Shown here: one piece after another, positions 45,821 through 56,873 of the stretch
Position numbering within the stretch: position 1 is the stretch's first letter
Layout: every line of letters begins with the position of its first letter
Source of the DNA: Episyrphus balteatus
Lineage: Eukaryota; Arthropoda; Insecta; Diptera; Syrphidae
Assembly (NCBI RefSeq): GCF_945859705.1
Contig: NC_079134.1
Location: forward strand, 63,776,437 to 63,840,436
Length of the DNA stretch: 64,000 nucleotides
Direction of reading: 5' to 3'
Notes under the pieces: generated by a model
Told to the model about the DNA's origin: nothing
Databases searched by the model: none
The model's input: only the letters and a program-made list of their open reading frames with translations
Translations under genes and position numbers: made by a program

Positions 45821-47400
45821 TTATCCATTCGCCACTTGCGTCCCGCGATTCACTACAGTGTACGTTGGGGGAACCCCTTTTCTACCTATAAAATTATTAA
45901 AAATAAGTTACCAAAATTCTCTAAAGATTGGCCGACAGTACTTACTTAAAAATACTAGAATAAGTATCATTTAGTTATCTTCTAATTGAAATAAAATACA
46001 ATTCAAGTATTTATCAAACAATATATAACAGGTATTATTATAAAATAAATAATTACAAAATCACCAATGTAAAAGACAATTAAATGAACAACAAATCAAA
46101 AGTAAAAATATTTTATAAAACAAATAATTGTAATAATCAATGTTATCTGTCATTCATTATCTTCATTAATGAAGTTTCTTTTTTTTTCTTTTGTAACACC
46201 CTCTGTGTATCTATGTTTATCTCGTCTCGTACACAACAATCGAAGTATAAATGTGTTCCCCGATAAATGCCTTTTTCCTCCATGTTAATAATATTCACTA
46301 AAAAGGGAAAAAAAAAAAAAAAAACAAATAAATAATGAATCTAAGGGCGTACTCGCTCTTATAAACGAAAATGTTAACCTAACATACAATGTATTCACAA
46401 GAATCTGACTGAGCTCTCGCTCTAACAAAAAAAAAAAAAAAAGAAAATGTATATTTGTATTCCGTACATACTATGTATATTCGTATCTCACAAACCTAAC
46501 AAATGTTCAAGGCATTCTATCGTAGGGTTAGTTTGTAAGGTATCTGTAGTTTTTTTATTGTATATATGTATCCTAGTTTATAAGAGGGTGACAAAACGTC
46601 ACACAGTTAACGTAAACAAAACTCTCTGTCATGAGCAAGAGTAGAAAAAAAGAAAAACATTTTACTGACCGCCATGAGGCAAACATTGTATTCATTTTCA
46701 TTACAAAGCAACTGAAAGAGCAGGCAATACATTATAGCCGCCAGTTTAACTTAAGTAAAGTAGTAAAGAATTGTTATTTTTAGACTAAGACAGCAACTGT
46801 AACCTAAAAGACTCAATAAAGAAATTCAATTCAATTCAAAGGAAATTCTAATGAAACTTGTCAACAAATATATATTGGAACAACAAAACGCGCATTGGGA
46901 GTGAGATTGTCAGAACATGAAGCTGACATAAGGAAAAAGAAGACAGCTACAGCAATCTCACAACATATGCTAGATCATCAACACAATGCAGATTTTGAAA
47001 ACGTCAAAATATTAGATAGAGAGAGAAGAATGAACACAAGGTTCACCCTAGAAAGTCTTCGTATCCAACAAAAAATGAGTGTAACGATGAACCACAAAGA
47101 GGACATTGATGACATAAGCGCTGTCTACAGTGTTGCCATATCATAACCAAATCTTAATTTATATTCTTTAAGTTTGCATTTGCCATTAAGAAGTGTTTTA
47201 TTTTCTGTAAAGTTTTAAAAGTTTATTTTTAATTTTATTTTATATAAATTGTTCTTCAATGTAATTTATTAACAACAAAAGTAAGTGCAATAGTAATCAA
47301 ATTGTTTAAATTATTTAAATGTACAAATTATTATTAGTTTTTCATTCATCAAACATTTCATTGTTAATTGTTTCTTTAAGAACTATTAAATCCAAACCCC

Positions 47401-47429
47401 CTGATGAAGCCGGAAAAAACCGGAGAAAC
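47401..47429 (+). ncRNA. Hammerhead-ribozyme-like core in unit 3
   Basis: CTGATGA at 47401-47407, CCGG stem, GAAAC following at 47425-47429: same as the unit 2 motif. Confidence 0.38.
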
Positions 47430-48059
47430 GTTGGGAAAAAGAATGAATTAGTTTTTTAATTGATTGCATTTTTTCATATCGATCATCAAGCCCAATTAAA
47501 AATTATGAAATGACTTTATTTAAACGAATTTTTAAAAGCGGAAAGAACAAGTTTGAATATTGGATGGAACAAGTGTACAGTGTACGATAAGATAAGTGTG
47601 CAAAAGATGTTTCAAGTGTTGGGGATTTAATCACAATGCAAAAGATTGTACACATAAAATAACATGCCCAAAATGTAATGGTGAGCATAGATTCGAGGAC
47701 TGCCATAGTGAAAAAAGTGAATGTGTGAATTGCTTAGTAACTATTCAAAAATTAAATCTTGATATTGATCCGTGCCATGATGCCAGGGATATAAATTGTC
47801 CAGTGTATTTGAAAAGAGTTGAAAGAGAGAGGGAGAAAGTTGCATATTAGCAACCAAAGTTTTTTCAATGCATGCAGTTAAATATCCAAGGCCTCATCAA
47901 CAACTTTAGTGAGCTACAAAATAATATACTAGAAAATAAATTTGATATGGTAGTGCTAACAGAAACTCATATTGGAACAAAAGTGAATAATAAAGAAATA
48001 ACTTTAAATGCATACCATATAATCAGATGTGAAACGACATCACCACACACAGGTGGGCC

Positions 48060-49902
48060 TATGTGAAGCTAGCTCCCCAAATGCTAATTTTTTTTCAAAC
48101 CTGTCTGGTTCGATTGCTCAAGGTTAGTTTTAAAATTATAACGGAATTATTTTTTTTCACCTCAAAAACCACAAAAAATAACTTTTTTCTATTCACTGTA
48201 AAAATTGTTGGTTTTGCACTGTGGTTCGATTGCCCAACGTTAGCCCAGGATAGCCCAACTTTTTTTTCTTGATTGCACTATTTTTTCAAAAGATACAACA
48301 AAAAACTTTTTTTCATATCAGAAACCGAAAAAATTTTAATTTTTTTTTCCTGTGAAAAAATCGTTAGCTTAAAAAAGTGGTTTGTTTGCCCAAGGTTAGC
48401 TCAGGATAGCCCAACTTTTATTTTTGCTATACTACGCTTAGTTTAAAAATTATAGAAGAATTAGTTTTTATTCACCACACCAAACAAAAAAAAGTACGTT
48501 TACACCTCAGTGACCCTTCTTTAATTTATAATTAAGAACAATTAAATCAACTGGTGTTTGCATTGCGCCTCAAATGTTTTTAATTTGAATTAACATTTTT
48601 ACTTGATTGAATGTAGTCCATTTAACATTCCTGTTAAGAAGCTTAAGTTGGCATTTAACATTTAAAACCACAACCTAAAAATAATTTTTCAAGTCTCAAA
48701 ATCAATTATTTCTTTATTTGCCATATGAGTACCTAGAAAAGCTACATGCATAGTAAAATATATCCAAACGTATTTCAAAAGTAACAACAAATATGAAATG
48801 GTGTGAAGTGATTTCTTTTTCAGAACACGAAAAAACACTTTTTTCAAAGTACCAACTTCTTAAAAATCAAAATTTGTTTTTTCAGTGTAAAATGCATCCT
48901 TTTTTCATTTTTTCTTAATTAACCATTCTAATTCCAACTAATTACATCACTTTTTTTCGTTAGCCCACCCTTAGTTTAAAAGTTATAACAAAAAACTTTT
49001 TTTAAAGTACCTACCAACTTCTTAAAAACCAAAATTTGTTTTTTTTCAGTATAAAATTAATCCTTTTTTCATTTTTTATCAATTAACCATTCTAATTCCA
49101 ACAAATAACATCACCTTTTTTCGTTAACCCAATCTTAGTTTAAAAGTCATAATAAAAAACTTTTTTCAAAGTACCTACCAACTTCTTAAAAATCAAAATT
49201 TGTTTTTTCCAGTGTAAAATGTATCCTTTTTCATTTTTTGAAGCACAAAATTTTTATTATGTTTTTATGTTTTTAATTTTTCTTTATTGTCAAAAATGTT
49301 CCAAAGATGATACCTGCTCATTAAAAGATCAAAAAAAACTGCCTTTTCGATCTTATTTGACAGTTTTGACACATTTTTCGAAAATTTGTTTTTTTTGAAA
49401 ATCTTGACTTCATTTAGAAAAGTGAAAAAAGTTGTATGGCGGTCGAGAAAACGCGAGATATGTTAATAGCTAATCTTAATGACAAAACTCCACAATACAT
49501 TAATTAATTAATTTCAGACCGGAAAAATGTGGAAAAATTAACTTTACTTCTATTGAAAAACAAAGATATTTTTTTTTGCACTTCCTAGCCTTCTTACAGA
49601 ATTAATTTTTTTTTAAATAGTTGCAATGGTAATTAATAAATAAAAATTATAATACTTTACCTCCAAATGTAGATTAACAATAAAAAAAAAAAACAATTAC
49701 AACAATATAACTAACACAGCGTTTTTAATCGTCAACCAAACTCAAGCGAAAAATAGAATACTTTGTATTATCTCCATCCAACTGTTGACAAGAACCAACT
49801 TTCAAGCTTAGCTTACGCTAATCCGAGATGAAAACAAAAAAACCAAACATGAATTACAGTTACCCATTGTATTGAGAAGCTCAACTCATGATTTAAAATC
49901 AT
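48060..49902. repeat. Unit 4 arm and leader
   Basis: An uninterrupted arm with fewer subrepeats than unit 2 (markers near 48978 and a diverged one near 49145), no MITE, and a full leader including the ~115-bp pre-LINE stretch with AAATCATGTGGCTAAAC. Confidence 0.72.
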
Positions 49903-51239
49903 GTGGCTAAACTTTTTTTTTCTATTTTGTCCAGTCAGATTGGCGAATTACCACACTGTGCTCCGGTGCGAACTCGCTGTTGGTTTCTATATGAAAATAA
50001 TATTCTTAAGCACAAGAATGTGATGTTTATTTGCGATGATTGCAAAGAATATTTAAGAGTGATAATATCAAAAATGGATGATGTACTAAAAGCCGTAAAT
50101 GAGAACAAAAAAGCATTAAATGAAATAGAAGATGTGTTAAAAGTGGTGAAGGACAATAGAGAGGCATTAAAAAAACAAGAAGAAGAAATAAAAGAACCAA
50201 TGAGTTGTATGAAATTAATAAGAGGAAAAGAGTCAAATAGTGAAACAAAAAAAGTAAACGAACCGAAATCATATGCGGATATAATTGCAACAAAAAATGT
50301 ACCCCCGATTATGGTGAAGCCTAATATAGTCAAAATTGTGAAAAAACAAAAGAAGATTTAAAAGAAAAAATTAATCCAGCTGATCTGGCTATACAAATAA
50401 GTGGTATTTCTAAAAGTAAAGATGGAACAGTGTTTATTAGATGTGAAGATGAAGAATCTACAAGAAAAATGGAAAGTGAAGTTAAAGAAAAATTAGGTGA
50501 ACATTATAAAGTAAATGTGCCGTCTTTGCAAGATCCAAAAATTGTTATTATAGGGGTAGATAAAAATATTTATGAAAATAATCTTATCGATATTATAGAC
50601 AAAACAAAAATTGATGGAAATTTAAAATTATCAAAACTTATAATAATTATAAAGATCCAAATAAGTATAACGCTATAGTGGAAATTGAAATGACTTTATT
50701 TAAACGAATTTTTAGAAGCGGGAAGAACAAGTTTGAATATTGGATGGAACAAGTGTACAGTGTGCGATAAGATAAGTGTGCAAAAGATGTTTCAAGTGTT
50801 GGGGATTTAATCACAATGCAAAAGATTGTACACATAAAATAACATGCCCAAAATGTAATGGTGAGCATAGATTCGAGGACTGCCATAGTGAAAAAAGTGA
50901 ATGTGTGAATTGCTTAGTAACTATTCAAAAATTAAATCTTGATATTGATCCGTGCCATGATGCCAGGGATATAAATTGTCCAGTGTATTTGAAAAGAGTT
51001 GAAAGAGAGAGGGAGAAAGTTGCATATTAGCAACCAAATTTTTTTCAATGCATGCAGTTAAATATCCAAGGCCTCATCAACAACTTAAGTGAGCTACAAA
51101 ATAATATACTAGAAAATAAATTTGATATGGTAGTGCTAACAGAAACTCATATTGGAACAAAAGTGAATAATAAAGAAATAACTTTAAATGCATACCATAT
51201 AATCAGATGTGAAACGACATCACCACACACAGGTGGGCC
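49903..51239 (+). pseudogene. Unit 4 LINE fragment
   Basis: Uninterrupted copy: 152-residue frame 49903-50361 (PHD-like cluster and coiled coil), a one-base deletion near 50325 (CTAATATAGTC against CTAATAATAGTC in units 0 and 1) shifting the frame, then frame 50430-50678. The CCHC knuckles CFKCWGFNHNAKDC and CPKCNGEH lie in frame 50776-51030, and the endonuclease start is at 51052-51246. This copy lacks two 4-bp insertions seen in other units, so it may be nearest the ancestral LINE sequence, but it is still not open throughout. Confidence 0.75.
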
Positions 51240-53074
51240 TATGTGAAGCTAGCTCCCCCAAATGCTAATTTTTTTTCAAACCTATCTGGTTCGATTGCTC
51301 AAGGTTAGTTTTAACGGAATTATTTTTTTTCACCTCAAAAACCACAAAAAATAACTTTTTTTTATTCACTGTAAAAATTGTTGGTTTTGCACTGTGGTTC
51401 GATTGCCCAACGTTAGCCCAGGATAGCCCAACTTTTTTTTCTTGATTGCACTATTTTTTCAAAAGATACAACAAAAAACTTTTTTTCATATCAGAAACCG
51501 AAAAAATTTTAATTTTTTTTTCCTGTGAAAAAATCGTTAGCTTAAAAAAGTGGTTTGTTTGCCCAAGGTTAGCTCAGGATAGCCCAACTTTTATTTTTGC
51601 TATACTACGCTTAGTTTAAAAATTATAGAAGAATTAGTTTTTATTCACCACACCAAACAAAAAAAAGTACGTTTACACCTCAGTGACCCTTCTTTAATTT
51701 ATAATTAAGAACAATTAAATCAACTGGTGTTTGCATTGCGCCTCAAATGTTTTTAATTTGAATTAACATTTTTACTTGATTGAATGTAGTCCATTTAACA
51801 TTCCTGTTAAGAAGCTTAAGTTGGCATTTAACATTTAAAACCACAACCTAAAAATAATTTTTCAAGTCTCAAAATCAATTATTTCTTTATTTGCCATATG
51901 AGTACCTAGAAAAGCTACATGCATAGTAAAATATATCCAAACGTATTTCAAAAGTAACAACAAATATGAAATGGTGTGAAGTGATTTCTTTTTCAGAACA
52001 CGAAAAAACACTTTTTTCAAAGTACCAACTTCTTAAAAATCAAAATTTGTTTTTTCAGTGTAAAATGCATCCTTTTTTCATTTTTTCTTAATTAACCATT
52101 CTAATTCCAACTAATTACATCACTTTTTTTCGTTAGCCCACCCTTAGTTTAAAAGTTATAACAAAAAACTTTTTTTAAAGTACCTACCAACTTCTTAAAA
52201 ACCAAAATTTGTTTTTTTTCAGTATAAAATTAATCCTTTTTTCATTTTTTATCAATTAACCATTCTAATTCCAACAAATAACATCACCTTTTTTCGTTAA
52301 CCCAATCTTAGTTTAAAAGTCATAATAAAAAACTTTTTTCAAAGTACCTACCAACTTCTTAAAAATCAAAATTTGTTTTTTCCAGTGTAAAATGTATCCT
52401 TTTTCATTTTTTGAAGCACAAAATTTTTATTATGTTTTTATGTTTTTAATTTTTCTTTATTGTCAAAAATGTTCCAAAGATGATACCTGCTCATTAAAAG
52501 ATCAAAAAAAACTGCCTTTTCGATCTTATTTGACAGTTTTGACACATTTTTCGAAAATTTGTTTTTTTGAAAATCTTGACTTCATTTAGAAAAGTGAAAA
52601 AAGTTGTATGGCGGTCGAGAAAACGCGAGATATGTTAATAGCTAATCTTAATGACAAAACTCCACAATACATTAATTAATTAATTTCAGACCGGAAAAAT
52701 GTGGAAAAATTAACTTTACTTCTATTGAAAAACAAAGATATTTTTTTTTGCACTTCCTAGCCTTCTTACAGAATTAATTTTTTTTTAAATAGTTGCAATG
52801 GTAATTAATAAATAAAAATTATAATACTTTACCTCCAAATGTAGATTAACAATAAAAAAAAAAAACAATTACAACAATATAACTAACACAGCGTTTTTAA
52901 TCGTCAACCAAACTCAAGCGAAAAATAGAATACTTTGTATTATCTCCATCCAACTGTTGACAAGAACCAACTTTCAAGCTTAGCTTACGCTAATCCGAGA
53001 TGAAAACAAAAAAACCAAACATGAATTACAGTTACCCATTGTATTGAGAAGCTCAACTCATGATTTAAAATCAT
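51240..53074. repeat. Unit 5 arm and leader
   Basis: Nearly identical to unit 4. An 8-bp deletion near 51313 (TTTTAACGG) is shared with unit 6. Confidence 0.72.
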
Positions 53075-54411
53075 GTGGCTAAACTTTTTTTTTCTATTTT
53101 GTCCAGTCAGATTGGCGAATTACCACACTGTGCTCCGGTGCGAACTCGCTGTTGGTTTCTATATGAAAATAATATTCTTAAGCACAAGAATGTGATGTTT
53201 ATTTGCGATGATTGCAAAGAATATTTAAGAGTGATAATATCAAAAATGGATGATGTACTAAAAGCCGTAAATGAGAACAAAAAAGCATTAAATGAAATAG
53301 AAGATGTGTTAAAAGTGGTGAAGGACAATAGAGAGGCATTAAAAAAACAAGAAGAAGAAATAAAAGAACCAATGAGTTGTATGAAATTAATAAGAGGAAA
53401 AGAGTCAAATAGTGAAACAAAAAAAGTAAACGAACCGAAATCATATGCGGATATAATTGCAACAAAAAATGTACCCCCGATTATGGTGAAGCCTAATATA
53501 GTCAAAATTGTGAAAAAACAAAAGAAGATTTAAAAGAAAAAATTAATCCAGCTGATCTGGCTATACAAATAAGTGGTATTTCTAAAAGTAAAGATGGAAC
53601 AGTGTTTATTAGATGTGAAGATGAAGAATCTACAAGAAAAATGGAAAGTGAAGTTAAAGAAAAATTAGGTGAACATTATAAAGTAAATGTGCCGTCTTTG
53701 CAAGATCCAAAAATTGTTATTATAGGGGTAGATAAAAATATTTATGAAAATAATCTTATCGATATTATAGACAAAACAAAAATTGATGGAAATTTAAAAT
53801 TATCAAAACTTATAATAATTATAAAGATCCAAATAAGTATAACGCTATAGTGGAAATTGAAATGACTTTATTTAAACGAATTTTTAGAAGCGGGAAGAAC
53901 AAGTTTGAATATTGGATGGAACAAGTGTACAGTGTGCGATAAGATAAGTGTGCAAAAGATGTTTCAAGTGTTGGGGATTTAATCACAATGCAAAAGATTG
54001 TACACATAAAATAACATGCCCAAAATGTAATGGTGAGCATAGATTCGAGGACTGCCATAGTGAAAAAAGTGAATGTGTGAATTGCTTAGTAACTATTCAA
54101 AAATTAAATCTTGATATTGATCCGTGCCATGATGCCAGGGATATAAATTGTCCAGTGTATTTGAAAAGAGTTGAAAGAGAGAGGGAGAAAGTTGCATATT
54201 AGCAACCAAATTTTTTTCAATGCATGCAGTTAAATATCCAAGGCCTCATCAACAACTTAAGTGAGCTACAAAATAATATACTAGAAAATAAATTTGATAT
54301 GGTAGTGCTAACAGAAACTCATATTGGAACAAAAGTGAATAATAAAGAAATAACTTTAAATGCATACCATATAATCAGATGTGAAACGACATCACCACAC
54401 ACAGGTGGGCC
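53075..54411 (+). pseudogene. Unit 5 LINE fragment
   Basis: Matches unit 4 at a constant offset of 3,172 bp across all frames (49903/53075, 50430/53602, 50776/53948, 51052/54224), including the one-base deletion. The most recent duplication in the array. Confidence 0.75.
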
Positions 54412-56873
54412 TATGTGAAGCTAGCTCCCCCAAATGCTAATTTTTTTTCAAACCTATCTGGTTCGATTGCTCAAGGTTAGTTTTAACGGAATTATTTTTT
54501 TTCACCTCAAAAACCACAAAAAATAACTTTTTTTTATTCACTGTAAAAATTGTTGGTTTTGCACTGTGGTTCGATTGCCCAACGTTAGCCCAGGATAGCC
54601 CAACTTTTTTTTCTTGATTGCACTATTTTTTCAAAAGATACAACAAAAAACTTTTTTCCATATCAGAAACCGAAAAAATTTTAATATTTTTTTCCTGTGA
54701 AAAAATCGTTAGCTTAAAAAAGTGGTTTGTTTGCCCAAGGTTAGCTCAGGATAGCCCAACTTTTATTTTTGCTATACTACGCTTAGTTTAAAAATTATAG
54801 AAGAATTAGTTTTTATTCACCACACCAAAAAAAAAAGTACGTTTACACCTCAGTGACCCTTCTTTAATTTATAATTAAGAACAATTAAATCAACTGGTGT
54901 TTGCATTGCGCCTCAAATGTTTTTAATTTGAATTAACATTTTTACTTGATTGAATGTAGTCCATTTAACATTCCTGTTAAGAAGCTTAAGTTGACATTTA
55001 ACATTTAAAACCACAACCTAAAAATAATTTTTCAAGTCTCAAAATCAATTATTTCTTTGTTTGCCATATGAGTACCTAGAAAAGCTACATGCATAGTAAA
55101 ATATATCCAAACGTATTTCAAAAGTAACAACAAATATGAAATGGTGTGAAGTGATTTCTTTTTCAGAACACGAAAAAACACTTTTTTCAAAGTACCAACT
55201 TCTTAAAAATCAAAACTTGTTTTTTCAGTGTAAAATGCATCCTTTTTTCATTTTTTCTCAATTAACCATTCTAATTCCAACTAATAACATCACTTTTTTT
55301 CGTTAGCCCACCCTTAGTTTAAAAGTTATAACAAAAAACTTTTTTTAAAGTACCTACCAACTTCTTAAAAATCAAAATTTGTTTTTTTCAGTGTAAAATT
55401 AATCCTTTTTTCATTTTTTCTGAATTAACCATTCTAATTCCAACAAATAACCTCACTTTTTTTCGTTAGGCCACCCTTAGTTTTAAAGTTATAACAAAAA
55501 ACTTTTTTCAAAGTGTCAACTTCTTAAAAATCAAAATTTGTTTTTTTCAGTATAAAATTAATCTTTTTTTCATTTTTTATCAATTAACCATTCTAATTCC
55601 AACAAATAACATCACCTTTTTTCGTTAGCCCACCCTTAGTTTAAAAGTTATAACAAAAAACTTTTTTCAAAGTACCTACCAACTTCTTAAAAATCAAAAT
55701 TTGTTTTTTCCAGTGTAAAATGTATCCTTTTTCATTTTTTATCAATTAACCATTCTAATTCCAACAAATAACATCACTTTTTTTCGTTAGCCCACCTTTA
55801 GTTTAAAAGTTATAACAAAAAACTTTGGGAGCGGGTCATAATTCTGCTTGTCAAAATTCTGTACGACAAAATTCTGTGGGGTCAAAATACTGTAAGACCA
55901 TAATTCTGTACGTCATTATACTGTAAATAAAAAATTCTGTACGTCAAAATACTGTATGAACAAAATACTGACTTGCAAAATTCTGTTTTGCAAAATTCTG
56001 TACGGCAAAATACTGTATTTTCAATACAGTATTTTTCAAGAAATTTCCTTTGATAAAAAAAGACACATAATACTAGCTTTAAATATAATTATTGACAATA
56101 AAGTTGTAGTTTTATACAAACATAATTATTAAAGTAAAAAAGTAAATCAATTCTAGGAACACAAATCAAACTTTTCTCAAACATAAAAAATACATTTTAC
56201 AAAAATTGTCAAAATAAATATAAATTTAATTTTTTTTGCAATCCTATTTAGGTATGCAACATGGTTTAATTCAGATTGTTTATTAAATAAGTGTAGTGTT
56301 TTGTATTCTCTCTCCTTTTTCCGTAGCTCCTAATAAGGTACCAAGATTAATCAGCATTAGAATAAGTTGATCTTTTAGAAATTCATAGTAAAACCTCTTT
56401 TAAATAAATCTATATTTTAAAGTTCTTTACAAATGATGTAAAAAATATTGTTTTGATAATGTAAAAAAGTGCGCCCCATCCATGGGGGTAAGCCTTGTCG
56501 TGGCGGATGGGCTTACGGTAACTACTACTATGAAGCTAAGAGCTATGCGATCGCGAAACTTGTTTTCGCAGAAGGGCCTCCCATGGTCGACAGGTCGAAG
56601 CGGAGTAGGCTGTTGCTACTAATTACCCCCCCAACGAAGGAGTGTTCCCACCAAGGCACTCCCAACAATTGACGGTAGCGGAAGAATTCATTTATAGAAT
56701 CAACGGTAGCGTCAGCAGTTCCAGTTAAGCCGAACTACTTGGTGAACCCCCTTATATGAGCTACTCCGACATATTCAGAGCACAGGTCTATAAGGTGCAA
56801 ATCACATCTAGGCAAAATAACATCAAGGTGAGCCTAGCGACACACTCCAACATCTAAGAGCTTTCCATTAAGC

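Larger units (their letters stand above)
41133..46837 (+). mobile_element. Apparently full-length jockey-type LINE
   Basis: About 5.7 kb flanked by the 19-bp duplication AAAGGAAATTCTAATGAAA (41114-41132 and 46838-46856). Two intact frames (ORF1 41298-42899, ORF2 42896-45820), ~165 bp of 5' UTR and ~1 kb of AT-rich 3' UTR ending AATAAAGAAATTCAATTCAA, i.e. an AATAAA and a short pentamer repeat tail in place of poly(A). A downstream-promoter-like AGACACGTG lies near 41163, about 30 bp from the 5' end, as in internal promoters of jockey elements. GC is noticeably higher in the coding part than in surrounding DNA. Confidence 0.9.
40020..47146 (+). pseudogene. Penelope-like RT/GIY-YIG of unit 3, frameshifted and split
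   Basis: The RT part at 40020-40640 (STNVPCYGLSKYIGK to VKLIRQNNE) carries the same single-base frameshift as the unit 2 plus copy. Coding resumes at 40664 and stops inside the nuclease domain after KGNSNE, where the jockey element entered. The rest of GIY-YIG is at 46857-47146. Dead by both lesions. Confidence 0.82.
39758..47505. mobile_element. Penelope-like insertion in unit 3, rearranged and carrying a jockey element
   Basis: Flanked by the same 13-bp duplication TGAAATGACTTTA (39745-39757 and 47506-47518) as in unit 2, so it is the same event copied with the unit. The minus-strand part is reduced to 39758-40019 (3' untranslated region with the hammerhead-like core at about 39872-39900). 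The plus-strand copy starts at about 40020, about 45 bp further upstream in the protein than in unit 2, and is split by the jockey element at 41133-46837. Confidence 0.8.
39032..48059 (+). pseudogene. Unit 3 LINE fragment, interrupted by Penelope plus jockey
   Basis: ORF1 part at 39032-39757 with the same ~90-bp deletion as unit 2; CCHC region and endonuclease start at 47519-48059 (frames 47596-47850 and 47872-48066). Non-coding overall. Confidence 0.75.

Noticed and set aside
46084..46644. 60-65-codon frames after the jockey ORF2
   Set aside because: They lie in the AT-rich 3' UTR of the jockey element with no conserved features.
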